Assembly: GCA_030834895.1 (NCBI GenBank) | Contig: JAUQXA010000060.1 | Coordinates: 62,001 to 126,000, forward strand | Direction: 5' to 3' | Source: Anaerolineales bacterium | GTDB lineage: Bacteria > Chloroflexota > Anaerolineae > Anaerolineales > Villigracilaceae | DNA: 64,000 nt | Shown here: positions 26,082-35,151 of the stretch, piece after piece | Numbering within the stretch: the stretch's first letter is position 1 | How the letters are laid out: every line of letters starts with the position of its first letter | Translations under genes and position numbers: made by a program | Notes under the pieces: model-generated | Told to the model about the DNA's origin: nothing | Databases searched by the model: none | What the model saw: the letters and a program-made list of their open reading frames with translations, nothing else

Positions 26082-26804
26082 ATGGTGCAGATTGAGCAAG
26101 GCGTTATCCCTCGTTATTACCAGTTGAAGGAAATTCTCGAGAAGCGCATCCAGTCGGGTGAATTTCAGCCTGGGGATAGATTCCCCACGGATGACGAGCT
26201 TTGTCAGGAATATGGCTTGAGCCGAGGAACCGTCCGCCGCGCAGTGGAGATGTTGATTAATGCTGGCTTATTGCGGCGCGAACAGGGCAGGGGTACATTC
26301 ATCAATTCCCTTCAACAATCTCACGTGTTTTTCCGCCTGGCAAGTTTCGATGAAGAGATGAAAGCCCGTGGTTGGCAACCCAGCACATCGCTGGTCAGTC
26401 GGCGGGCATTTCCGGCGAATGCCGAAGTGGCCAAACACCTGCAAATTCCCTCGGGGGAAAAGACAATCGAAATCATCCGCCTGCGGCTGGCGGACGGAAA
26501 ACCTGTCGCATACGAAACCCGTTACCTGAGTTACAAGACCTGTCCCCAACTGCTCGAGGAAGACCTTGAGAATCAATCCATTCATTCCCTGCTGATCGAC
26601 AAATATACCATTCCGCTTGTCCGCGCCTGCTACACAATCGAAGCCCGTGTTTTGTCCCAGAAGGAAGCCGAGCATTTGCAGGTTGAAACTGGCTCTGCCG
26701 GTTTCGTCATCGAGCGTGTAACCTACACCACCGACGATAAGCCCGTCACCTGGTATCGGACTGTGTACCGGGGCGATGTCTATCGCTTCTCCGCTGAATT
26801 TTAG
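26082..26804 (+). CDS. GntR-family (HutC subfamily) transcriptional regulator
   Basis: The 240 residues comprise an N-terminal GntR winged helix (YYQLKEILEKRIQSGEFQPGDRFPTDDELCQEYGLSRGTVRRAVEML written as residues about 11-58) and a C-terminal UTRA ligand-binding domain. HutC proteins sense urocanate and repress histidine utilisation; here it precedes HutH- and HutU-like genes, so the effector may be urocanate or a derivative. It diverges from the molybdenum hydroxylase genes and probably controls both directions through the palindromes in the spacer. AAGG stands before the ATG. Confidence 0.92.
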   Translation: MVQIEQGVIPRYYQLKEILEKRIQSGEFQPGDRFPTDDELCQEYGLSRGTVRRAVEMLINAGLLRREQGRGTFINSLQQSHVFFRLASFDEEMKARGWQPSTSLVSRRAFPANAEVAKHLQIPSGEKTIEIIRLRLADGKPVAYETRYLSYKTCPQLLEEDLENQSIHSLLIDKYTIPLVRACYTIEARVLSQKEAEHLQVETGSAGFVIERVTYTTDDKPVTWYRTVYRGDVYRFSAEF

Positions 26805-26865
26805 CCGTACCCAACGTCTTCAATTATCTGGCTATGCCAGAATATAAAAATTTTGCGAGGTACAA

Positions 26866-28389
26866 ATGACTATTGTTCTTGACGGTCAAAGCCTGACCGT
26901 TGAAAAACTGGTGCGGATTGCGCGCCATGGCGAAAAGGTGGAACTCCACCCGGAAGCATTGGAAAGAATTCGTGTCTGCCGCCAGATGTTGGAGGAAAAA
27001 GTTTCAGCGCACGAAATCATGTATGGGGTCAACACGGGCATTGGGGAATTTTCGGAGGTCGTTTTATCCGATGAACAGGTCAAACAATTTCAACGATATT
27101 TGATCTACAACCATGCGGCTGGCATCGGCGAACCCGTGTCCATCGAGAACGTGCGTGCCGCAATGGCAGGGCGTATCAACGTCCATGCACATGGGAATTC
27201 GGGATGCCGCCCGGAGATTACCCAGACCTATGTCGAAATGCTGAACAAGGGAGTGACGCCTGTTGTCTGCCAGAAAGGCTCCGTCGGTGCCTGTGGCGAT
27301 TTGGCTCCCATGTCGCAGATTGCCCTGTTGCTGATGGGCGAGGGCGAAGCCTTTTATCAGGGCGAGAGATTACCCGGCAAGGAAGCTCTTGACCGGGCTG
27401 GAATCCCCATCCCCGGCTTGCAGGCGCGTGACGGACTTGCCGCCATCAACGGCTCGAACCTGCTGACTGCGATGAGCGCGATTCATTTGTATGACATGAA
27501 CCGCTGGCTCAAACAAGCCGAGATCGCATGTGCCATGAGTCTCGAAGCATTGCTGGCAAACATGAAACCCTACGATGAGCGCTTGCACAAAGTCCGCGGA
27601 TTTGCGGGAGCGGTTCGCAGCGCCAACGCGATTCGTAAATGTATCGCGGGCAGCGATTTGGTGACCGGCAAGATGAAGGTCAAGGTGCAGGATGCCTACT
27701 CGATGCGCTCGACTCCGCAGGTGATTGGCGCGGCGCACGACGCCATTGCCTACGCCAAAAGTCAGGTCGAAATTGAGTTGAACGGTGTGGGCGACAATCC
27801 CATCTTCCTGCCCGAAGATAGATTAACCCTGACAGGCGCAAACTTCCAAGGGTCGCCAGTCAGCCTGCCGATGGATTTGGCGGGGACCGCCATCACGATG
27901 GTCTGTGTCCTCGCGGAGCGGAGATTCAATCGTCTCACCAATCCCGCTCTCAGCGTCGGACTTCCTCCATTCCTCACCAAGGAAGCGGGTTTGATGTCCG
28001 GCATGATGCTCAGTCAATACACCGCCGATATGCTGATTGTGGAGCAAAAGATTTTGTCCGCGCCGGCCAGCATCCAATCCATCCCCGCCGCAGCGGATCA
28101 GGAGGATTTCGTCTCGATGGGCATGAACACCGCCATCAAGAACGGGCAGATTTTGGATAACGCCTATGGCGTGCTGGGAATCGAGTTCATGGGCGCGGCG
28201 CAGGCTTTGGATTTCCGCGACTTTGCGCCGGGCAAGGGCGTGATGACGGCGAAGGAATTCATCCGCAAGTACGTGGCCCACCTTGACGTCGACCGTCCGC
28301 TGCACATTGACCATAACCGTATGAAAGAACTGGTCAGGTCCGGTGAGATTTTGGAAGCCGTCGAAGCGGCGGTGGGAAGTTTGGAATAA
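26866..28389 (+). CDS. HutH-like aromatic amino acid lyase with altered catalytic triad
   Basis: This 507-residue member of the histidine/phenylalanine ammonia-lyase family removes an amine from an amino acid to give an acrylate (urocanate from histidine). Key histidine-lyase residues are in register: Y53 (YGVNTG), H83 (NHAAG), Y278, R281 and E413 (QED). But the MIO-forming Ala-Ser-Gly reads Ala142-Cys143-Gly144 (codon TGT), and three positions that are His in histidine lyases are Q151, Q328 (NFQG) and F415. Either MIO forms from Cys or the enzyme works without it, as reported for ergothionase, a relative that expels trimethylamine. Context with MttB genes favours an N-methylated histidine substrate. 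GAGG precedes the ATG. Confidence 0.85.
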   Translation: MTIVLDGQSLTVEKLVRIARHGEKVELHPEALERIRVCRQMLEEKVSAHEIMYGVNTGIGEFSEVVLSDEQVKQFQRYLIYNHAAGIGEPVSIENVRAAMAGRINVHAHGNSGCRPEITQTYVEMLNKGVTPVVCQKGSVGACGDLAPMSQIALLLMGEGEAFYQGERLPGKEALDRAGIPIPGLQARDGLAAINGSNLLTAMSAIHLYDMNRWLKQAEIACAMSLEALLANMKPYDERLHKVRGFAGAVRSANAIRKCIAGSDLVTGKMKVKVQDAYSMRSTPQVIGAAHDAIAYAKSQVEIELNGVGDNPIFLPEDRLTLTGANFQGSPVSLPMDLAGTAITMVCVLAERRFNRLTNPALSVGLPPFLTKEAGLMSGMMLSQYTADMLIVEQKILSAPASIQSIPAAADQEDFVSMGMNTAIKNGQILDNAYGVLGIEFMGAAQALDFRDFAPGKGVMTAKEFIRKYVAHLDVDRPLHIDHNRMKELVRSGEILEAVEAAVGSLE

Positions 28390-28430
28390 CAATTCGCGCA
28401 GAGCGTAATCGAAGCGCGTTTTGAAGATAA

Positions 28431-28458
28431 TTCGTCCTTCGACTGCGCTCAGGACGAA
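28431..28458. repeat. short dispersed-type hairpin TTCGTCCT/AGGACGAA
   Basis: An 8-bp perfect inverted repeat with a 12-base loop (TCGACTGCGCTC) lies 18 bases before the next gene. The CGTCCTTCGACT-GCGCTCAGGACG type is a common dispersed intergenic element in environmental bacteria. It could modulate translation of the hydratase gene. Confidence 0.6.
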
Positions 28459-28475
28459 GATAAGGAGTATCAAGT

Positions 28476-30128
28476 ATGACCAAACGAGAAATTCACGCCC
28501 CGCAGGGGACGCAACTCTCCTGCAAGAACTGGCAGATCGAAGCCGCGTATCGCATGATCCAAAATAACCTCGACCCGCAGGTTGCCTTCGATCCCGATAA
28601 TCTCATCGTCTACGGCGGACGTGGACGCGCCGCCCGTAATTGGGATTGCTTTGACGCCATCCTCGAATCACTTAAGAAACTTGAACCCGATGAGACTCTG
28701 CTGGTTCAGTCGGGCAAACCCGTTGCGGTCTTCCGCACACATCCAGACGCGCCACGTGTGTTGATCGCGAACAGTAACATCGTCCCGCACTGGGCGACTC
28801 AGGAAAACTTCGACAAGTGGGAAAAAGAAGGCTTGATCATGTTCGGGCAGATGACCGCCGGCAGTTGGATCTACATCGGCACGCAGGGCATTTTGCAGGG
28901 GACATACGAAACCTTCGGCGCGCTGGCGCGGCTCAACGGCTGGGGGACGCTCAAAGGCAAACTCGTCCTGACGGCTGGACTCGGCGAAATGGGCGGGGCG
29001 CAGCCGCTGGCGATTACCATGAACGAAGGCGTTGGCGTGCTTGTGGAAGTTGACCGCTGGCGCGCAGAACGCCGTCTGTCTTTGCGACAGGTGGATGCGG
29101 TCACCGACAATATCGAAGAAGCAATGACCTGGGCGGAAGACGCCATGAAGGCGGGTATGCCGAAGTCGATTGCGCTGGTCGGTAACGCGGCGGAAGTCCT
29201 GCCTGAACTGTTGGCTCGCGGCGTCGTCCCCGATGTAGTCACCGACCAGACTTCCGCGCATGACGTGATGTACGGCTACATCCCTGCGGGTCTCAGCCTC
29301 GAACAAGCCGCCGACCTGCGGACAAGCAATCCGAAAGAGTACGAAAGACGCGCGATGGCTTCGATGGCAAAACACGTCGAAACCATGCTGGTGTGGAAGG
29401 AAAAAGGCAGCGTCGTTTTCGACTACGGCAACAACATCCGCCAGCGTGCATTCGACAACGGCGTGACCAATGCCTTTGATTATCCCGGGTTCGTCCCCGC
29501 TTACATCCGCCCGTTGTTCTGCGAAGGCAAAGGTCCTTTCCGTTGGGTGGCGCTTTCGGGCAACCCCGAAGACATCTACAAGACCGATCAGGCGATGATG
29601 GAACTCTTCCCCGAAGATGGTCATCTCAAGCGCTGGCTGACGATGGCTCGTGAACAGGTTGAATTCCAGGGCTTGCCCGCCCGCATCTGCTGGTTGGGAT
29701 ATGGCGAACGCGCGAAGGCTGGACTCAAACTCAACGAGATGGTTGCCAGCGGACAGTTGAAAGCCCCCATCGTGATTGGGCGCGACCACCTCGACTCTGG
29801 TTCGGTGGCGAGTCCCAACCGCGAGACCGAAGGCATGAAAGACGGCTCCGATGCCATCGCCGATTGGCCCTTGCTCAACGCTTTGGTCAACGCCGTCAAC
29901 GGCGCGACCTGGGTCAGCATCCACCATGGCGGCGGAGTCGGCATTGGCTACAGCATCCACGCAGGACAGGTCATCGTGGCGGATGGGACTCCCGAAGCGG
30001 CAACCCGCATCGAGCGCGTCCTCACCACCGACCCCGGTATGGGCGTCGTCCGTCATGTGGATGCGGGTTATCCTGAAGCTATTGAGTTTGCCAAAGCCAA
30101 CGGCGTTAAAGTTCCGATGTTGAAGTAA
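28476..30128 (+). CDS. hutU: urocanate hydratase-like protein
   Basis: A 550-residue full-length member of the urocanase family, which hydrates urocanate to imidazolonepropionate using tightly bound NAD+. Landmarks are the QLSCKNWQIEAAYRMIQNNLDP start, YGGRGRAARNW, LTAGLGEMGGAQPLA (NAD contact), and the late LDSGSVASPNRETEGMKDGSDAIADWP and SIHHGGGVGIGYS. Family members also hydrate thiourocanate in ergothioneine breakdown, so the exact substrate depends on the lyase before it. No HutI, HutG or formimino-transferase genes follow, so the standard histidine route is incomplete here. AAGGAG precedes the ATG. Confidence 0.92.
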   Translation: MTKREIHAPQGTQLSCKNWQIEAAYRMIQNNLDPQVAFDPDNLIVYGGRGRAARNWDCFDAILESLKKLEPDETLLVQSGKPVAVFRTHPDAPRVLIANSNIVPHWATQENFDKWEKEGLIMFGQMTAGSWIYIGTQGILQGTYETFGALARLNGWGTLKGKLVLTAGLGEMGGAQPLAITMNEGVGVLVEVDRWRAERRLSLRQVDAVTDNIEEAMTWAEDAMKAGMPKSIALVGNAAEVLPELLARGVVPDVVTDQTSAHDVMYGYIPAGLSLEQAADLRTSNPKEYERRAMASMAKHVETMLVWKEKGSVVFDYGNNIRQRAFDNGVTNAFDYPGFVPAYIRPLFCEGKGPFRWVALSGNPEDIYKTDQAMMELFPEDGHLKRWLTMAREQVEFQGLPARICWLGYGERAKAGLKLNEMVASGQLKAPIVIGRDHLDSGSVASPNRETEGMKDGSDAIADWPLLNALVNAVNGATWVSIHHGGGVGIGYSIHAGQVIVADGTPEAATRIERVLTTDPGMGVVRHVDAGYPEAIEFAKANGVKVPMLK

Positions 30129-30159
30129 GTTCTGGATTTTAAAAGTAGCAATTCCACAT

Positions 30160-30194
30160 CGCGGATTCCGCAAGCTGGACTTGCGGAGTCCGCG
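30160..30194. repeat. intergenic palindrome, 15-bp arms
   Basis: CGCGGATTCCGCAAG and CTTGCGGAGTCCGCG pair with one mismatch around a 5-base loop. No T-run follows, and the 177-base spacer holds nothing else recognisable. Likely a dispersed palindrome in the operon mRNA rather than a terminator. Confidence 0.6.
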
Positions 30195-30305
30195 AGACGC
30201 AAGACAGGCGCGGCTGATTATCAGAATTTTTAACGGTGTCTTTATAGGTCGTTTGTCTGGTGGTTTCCAATACGCCAAAACCGACATCACTCTTGGAGAA
30301 CTTCT

Positions 30306-32342
30306 ATGAAGACATTGCCTAAATATGAAACCCGCACGGCATTTCCCAGGTCGGTAAAATTAATAGAGAACACATGGATCACGCTTGCCGATGGGACGCG
30401 GCTGGCAACACGCATTTGGATTCCTGAGGATGCGGAACAAAACCCCGTCCCGGCCATTCTGGAATATCTGCCATACCGCAAAAACGATGGGACAGCAATA
30501 CGAGACCGCGTGATCCATGAGTATTTTGCCGGGCATGGCTATGCCTCCATACGGGTGGACATACGCGGCAGCGGCGATTCCGATGGCTTGCTGATGGACG
30601 AATACCTGCCGCAGGAACAGTTGGATGCAGTGGAAGTGATTGCCTGGATCGCAAGCCAGCCCTGGTGCACTGGCAATGTGGGGATGATGGGAATCTCGTG
30701 GGGTGGATTCAACAGTCTGCAAGTCGCGGCACACCGTCCACCGGAGCTGAAAGCCATCATCACGGTCTGCTCCACCGATGACCGCTACACCGACGATTGT
30801 CACTATATGGGCGGCTGTGTCCTCGGCTCGGACATGTTGAACTGGGCCTCCATTATGTTCTCATATAACGCCCTCCCGCCTGACCCCGCTGTTGTTGGAG
30901 ACCGCTGGCGCGAAATGTGGTTCAACCGCATGGAAAATACGCCGCCTTTTATCGAGAGTTGGCTCAGTCATCAACAACGGGATGACTTCTGGAAGCAAGG
31001 TTCGGTGGACGAGGATTACGGCGCGATCAATTGCGCGGTCTATGCCATAGGCGGCTGGGTTGACCCCTACACCAATTCCGTGCCGCGCCTGCTGGAGGGG
31101 TTATCCGTCCCGCGCAAGGGGTTAATCGGCCCCTGGGCTCATTCGTATCCGCACACAGCATTGCCGCATCCCGCGATAGGCTTTTTGCAGGAAAGCCTGC
31201 GCTGGTGGGACCACTGGCTCAAGGGGATCGACACAGGCATCATGGATGAACTTATGCTGCGCGTCTGGATGCCCGAAAGCGTCAAACCGGAGCCTTGTGA
31301 AATGGAATGGGCGGGGCGTTGGGTTGCCGAGTCAAGCTATCCGCCCGCGCGTGATCCATCCGAGGTTTTGTTTCTGGGCGACGGTATTCTCGTCAAAACT
31401 CCCGAAACATCTGCCAAACTGACATTGCTGGGTACGCAAACCAACGGCGCGACAGCCGGGGTTTGGTGTCCCTACGGAAACAAATTCGGCATGCCGATAG
31501 ACCAGCGTACCGATGATGCGCTTTCGCTTTGCTTTACCTCTGCGCCGCTGGATAAGCCAATGGAAATACTGGGTTTTCCGGAGGTCAAACTCAAATTGTC
31601 GGTGGATCAGCCCAACGCACTTCTTGCGGTTAGAGTATGTGATGTCGCCCCGGATGGCGCATCAAGACTGGTCAGTTGGGGATTGCTCAACCTCACACAT
31701 CGGGATGGTCACAACGAACCAAAACCAATCGAAGCAGGAAAAATATATCAGGTTTCAATACAACTCAATGTCACCGCGCACAAACTTGTAGCAGGTCATC
31801 GCTGGCGCGTGTCGGTTTCGCCGACGTACTGGACTCATGCCTGGCCCTCACCCGTGCCTGTGACGTTGACCATTCACACCGGTGACGAGAGCAAATTAAT
31901 CCTCCCCATGCGGACTCCCAACAAGTTGGACGAATCGCTTGCGCCGTTTGACAAGCCCGAAGGCGCCCTAATGCTGGATTTTGAAAGCCTGCGTCCCGAA
32001 GACGCCAATCGCACGTTTGCATACGATGTCGTCAACAGACGGCTGCAAATGACCGACCGGATTGACGACGGCCGCAACCTTCTTTCCAACGGCATGATCT
32101 ATGACAGCGTGATCATCAACAAGTTCTCCATCGTGGAAGGGCAGCCGACATCCGCCAGCGTGGAATGTATACGGCAGATCGAACTCAGTCGCGATGACTG
32201 GGTAACGCGCGTGGAGACTAGGAGCATGATGACCAGTGACAGAGACCATTTTCATTTGACCAACATACTCGATGCTTATGAAGGTCAGGTAAGAGTATTC
32301 ACCAAAAGCTGGACGCGGAAAATTCGCCGGGAATTGGTGTAA
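30306..32342 (+). CDS. CocE/NonD-family serine hydrolase (X-Pro dipeptidyl-peptidase-like)
   Basis: A 678-residue alpha/beta hydrolase of the S15/CocE group. The catalytic triad is visible: S131 in GISWGG, D253 in GGWVDPYTN and H279 in GPWAHSYPH. The C-terminal part is the jelly-roll domain of X-Pro peptidases and cocaine esterase. No signal peptide is seen, so it is probably cytoplasmic. It precedes a peptide-type ABC importer, which suggests it cleaves an imported acyl or peptidyl conjugate before the released amine is degraded. GGAG precedes the ATG. Confidence 0.87.
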   Translation: MKTLPKYETRTAFPRSVKLIENTWITLADGTRLATRIWIPEDAEQNPVPAILEYLPYRKNDGTAIRDRVIHEYFAGHGYASIRVDIRGSGDSDGLLMDEYLPQEQLDAVEVIAWIASQPWCTGNVGMMGISWGGFNSLQVAAHRPPELKAIITVCSTDDRYTDDCHYMGGCVLGSDMLNWASIMFSYNALPPDPAVVGDRWREMWFNRMENTPPFIESWLSHQQRDDFWKQGSVDEDYGAINCAVYAIGGWVDPYTNSVPRLLEGLSVPRKGLIGPWAHSYPHTALPHPAIGFLQESLRWWDHWLKGIDTGIMDELMLRVWMPESVKPEPCEMEWAGRWVAESSYPPARDPSEVLFLGDGILVKTPETSAKLTLLGTQTNGATAGVWCPYGNKFGMPIDQRTDDALSLCFTSAPLDKPMEILGFPEVKLKLSVDQPNALLAVRVCDVAPDGASRLVSWGLLNLTHRDGHNEPKPIEAGKIYQVSIQLNVTAHKLVAGHRWRVSVSPTYWTHAWPSPVPVTLTIHTGDESKLILPMRTPNKLDESLAPFDKPEGALMLDFESLRPEDANRTFAYDVVNRRLQMTDRIDDGRNLLSNGMIYDSVIINKFSIVEGQPTSASVECIRQIELSRDDWVTRVETRSMMTSDRDHFHLTNILDAYEGQVRVFTKSWTRKIRRELV

Positions 32343-32460
32343 TGTGATTCGCCGTTTTTCGCGGCTGGAAAAGGAGGTGCGCGGTATTAACATCAATCGG
32401 CTCGTATGTTTTTGTTTGCCAATCATAAATCCAACAAAAGGTGAAGAGAAAGGACGAAAT

Positions 32461-34074
32461 ATGAAAAAAAGTCTATGGTATCTGCTGAGTCTGTTCCTGG
32501 TTGCCAGTATGTTGCTGGCAAGCTGCGGTCCGCAAGCCGCTCCCGAACCAGAGACCTCCGCTCCGGCAAATGAAGCGGCTCCCGAAGCGCCCGCCGCAAC
32601 CGAGCCGCCCGCTCCGGCCGAAGAGGGACCCAAAGTGCTCAAGGTGCGCCTCATTCGGGACATCAACAACCTTGATACCGCCAATGTCACCGGCGCTGTG
32701 GAAGATACGATTGCCCGTACTGTCCTTGAAGGGTTATTCCGCTATAACGCTGAAGGTGTGCTCGAACCCCAACTGGCTGAAACATACAAAGTCTCTGACG
32801 ACGGCCTGACGATTGACTTCACACTGCGTAAGGGCGTCATGTGGCAGCGCGGCTACGGAGAACTCACCACAGAAGATGTCAAATTCTCCTATGAACGTTT
32901 CCTGGTACCGGATCCCAAACCGGCCTACGCTGACGACTGGTCATCCCTCGATCGTGTTGAGATTGTAGACCAATACACCGGAAAACTGATCTTCAAGAAA
33001 CCGCAAGCCACCCTCTGGACTTCGGTTCTACCCATGACCTCCGGCTTGATCGTCAGCAAGAAGTTCTATGAAGAAGCCGGCGAAGATGGAATCAAGACTG
33101 ACCTTGTTGGCACGGGACCCTATCTCTTCACAGAGTGGACACCCAAACAGCAAATTACGCTCACGCGCAATCCTGACTATTGGGGAGTCCCAGCCTATTA
33201 CGATGAAATCGACCTCCTGCCCGTGGACGATGACAAATCGGCGGAAGTCGCCCTGCAAGCTGGTGAATTGGATTTCAGCAGTATCTCGCTGTCCTCCACG
33301 GATAAGTTCCAAAGCGATTCAAACTTCACGGTTGATTTGATCCCCTCCACCGCGTACAACTGGATCGGTATAAATGTCGAACATCCCAAACTGGCAGATA
33401 TCAATGTCCGCCAGGCGATCCGCTACGGCATCGACGTTCCCAGCATTTTGGCGGCGGCCTACAATGACAAGGCACCCCGCGCCAATGAGTTGATTCCCGA
33501 AGGGACTCTCGGCTACTGGAAGGATGCGCCGGTCTACGAGCGTGACGTGACCAAGGCGAAGGAATTCCTTGCCAAAGCCAATCTCACTTCGCTTGACCTG
33601 ACCATGACCTACGAGAATACCGATGAATTCAATACCTGGGGTCAGATTGTCCAGGAAAACTTGAAGGAAGTTGGAATCAACGTCACCCTTAATCCGTTGG
33701 ATTCCAGCACCTTCTGGTCCTATGGCGAAGGCGGCAAGGACAAGGAACTGGAACTCTTTGCCGTTGGTTATTCTTCGGTGGCTCCCGAACCGGCCTGGTC
33801 GACCATGTGGTTCACCTGCGATCAGGTCGATCTCTGGAACTGGATGCGCTGGTGCAACAAGGACTTTGACGCCCTGCACCAGAAAGGTATTGAAACGATA
33901 GATTCCGTCAAACGCGAAGAAATCTACCTTGAAATGCAAAAACTTTGGGACGATGACGCAATCGCCGTCTTTGTAACCAATGTGCCGCAGGTTTACGTTT
34001 CCAAGGCGGGCGTCAAGGCCGTCATCTACCCCGGCGGTCTGTCACCCATGCTGCGTGAGTTTAGTGGACAATAA
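32461..34074 (+). CDS. peptide/nickel-type ABC solute-binding lipoprotein
   Basis: A 537-residue family 5 binding protein (DppA/OppA type). The signal peptide ends LLASCG (lipidated Cys near 22) and is followed by a Pro/Ala/Glu-rich tether. The mature domain contains RTVLEGLFRYNAEGVLEPQLAETYKVSDDG... (about 92-121), FTLRKGVMW and VGTGPYLFTEW. The family binds peptides, opines and some small quaternary compounds. The frame starts at 32344, but the ATG at 32461 begins a proper signal peptide and has AAAGGA. A 13-bp hairpin follows 17 bases after the stop. Confidence 0.93.
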   Translation: MKKSLWYLLSLFLVASMLLASCGPQAAPEPETSAPANEAAPEAPAATEPPAPAEEGPKVLKVRLIRDINNLDTANVTGAVEDTIARTVLEGLFRYNAEGVLEPQLAETYKVSDDGLTIDFTLRKGVMWQRGYGELTTEDVKFSYERFLVPDPKPAYADDWSSLDRVEIVDQYTGKLIFKKPQATLWTSVLPMTSGLIVSKKFYEEAGEDGIKTDLVGTGPYLFTEWTPKQQITLTRNPDYWGVPAYYDEIDLLPVDDDKSAEVALQAGELDFSSISLSSTDKFQSDSNFTVDLIPSTAYNWIGINVEHPKLADINVRQAIRYGIDVPSILAAAYNDKAPRANELIPEGTLGYWKDAPVYERDVTKAKEFLAKANLTSLDLTMTYENTDEFNTWGQIVQENLKEVGINVTLNPLDSSTFWSYGEGGKDKELELFAVGYSSVAPEPAWSTMWFTCDQVDLWNWMRWCNKDFDALHQKGIETIDSVKREEIYLEMQKLWDDDAIAVFVTNVPQVYVSKAGVKAVIYPGGLSPMLREFSGQ

Positions 34075-34091
34075 CAGATAAGATGATGATT

Positions 34092-34121
34092 GCTCTTGCC
34101 GCCGTTCCCGGCGGCAAGAGC
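34092..34121 (+). promoter_or_regulatory. hairpin downstream of the peptide-binding protein gene
   Basis: Perfect 13-bp inverted repeat GCTCTTGCCGCCG / CGGCGGCAAGAGC with a TTCC tetraloop. It is followed only by a weak T-run (ATATTTTTGG), and the permease genes continue after it. It likely gives partial termination or 3' protection, favouring excess binding protein. Confidence 0.7.
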
Positions 34122-34194
34122 AGAATATTTTTGGAGTTAGGGAGCTTTCACAGCGGGCTGTCTGATTCCAGAAAACGCGAGGATGGTTTTTCCA

Positions 34195-35148
34195 ATGTTG
34201 TCATATATTGTCAAACGATTCTTGATGACACTCCTGGTATTGTTGTTTGTGATCATTTTCCTGTCCCTGTTGGTTCATATTGTCCCTGGGGACCCGGCCA
34301 CCACCATCCTTGGCCCGCGCGCCACACCCGGTCTGATCGAGAAGATGCGCGCCGCGATGGACCTGGATAAACCGATCTATGTGCAAATTGGCAACTTCCT
34401 CCTGAATATTCTTCACGGAAGCTTGGGGACGGATGCCGTGACCGGCGCGCCGATCACGAAACTGGTTGGCAGCGCCCTGCCTCACACACTGATTCTTGCG
34501 GTCACCAGCCTCAGCCTTGCGATTCTCTTCGGGATTCCCATGGGTGTGTTTTCCGCCACCCATCCAAACTCACTGGCAGATCGCATTTTAGCCATCATTT
34601 CCATTTCATTCACTACCATTCCATCATATGTGGCAGGATTGTTTCTGCTCCTCATCTTTGCCGTGGAATTACGTGCCCTCCCTGCCATGGGCATCGGCAA
34701 AGCAGGAGATACGATGGATTATCTGGAGCATTTGATTCTTCCCTCGATTGCTCTGGCCATTACCTGGATTGGTTATCTGGGACGTCTGGTGCGTACCAGT
34801 CTTTTGGAGGTAATGAACGAGACTTATGTGCGCACCTCCCGCGCTGCGGGCATTTCCGAAAGCCTGATACGCTATAAGTACGCGCTCAAGAACGCGTTGA
34901 TTCCCACAGTGGCAGTTTTGGGCGTGGGACTTGGCAGCCTGATGGGCGGGGCGGTTTTTGTGGAAATCATTTTTACGCGACCGGGCATGGGCCTGCTCAT
35001 CTACAACGCCATCCAGGTGCGGAATTATCCGGTGGTGCGCGCGGGCGTCTTCATCGTTGCTGTGCTTTTCGTCCTTGCCAATTTCATCGCCGACCTGGTT
35101 TATACCTACCTCGATCCCCGCATCCAATTGAACAAGACCCGGAGTTGA
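34195..35148 (+). CDS. peptide-type ABC permease 1 (DppB/OppB-like)
   Basis: About 317 residues with six membrane segments. The first runs LSYIVKRFLMTLLVLLFVII in the canonical DppB N-terminus. The periplasmic loop holds GDPATTILGPRATPGLIEKMR, and the EAA loop is VRTSRAAGISESLIRYKYALKNALIP. The frame also offers an ATG at 34183, but GAGG overlaps that position, and the second ATG at 34195 matches the family start. It heterodimerises with the next permease, which begins 3 bases after its stop. Confidence 0.92.
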   Translation: MLSYIVKRFLMTLLVLLFVIIFLSLLVHIVPGDPATTILGPRATPGLIEKMRAAMDLDKPIYVQIGNFLLNILHGSLGTDAVTGAPITKLVGSALPHTLILAVTSLSLAILFGIPMGVFSATHPNSLADRILAIISISFTTIPSYVAGLFLLLIFAVELRALPAMGIGKAGDTMDYLEHLILPSIALAITWIGYLGRLVRTSLLEVMNETYVRTSRAAGISESLIRYKYALKNALIPTVAVLGVGLGSLMGGAVFVEIIFTRPGMGLLIYNAIQVRNYPVVRAGVFIVAVLFVLANFIADLVYTYLDPRIQLNKTRS

Positions 35149-35151
35149 TCC

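Noticed and set aside
28668..30290. 540-codon minus-strand frame opposite the urocanase gene
   Set aside because: Antisense shadow of a conserved gene; no family features.
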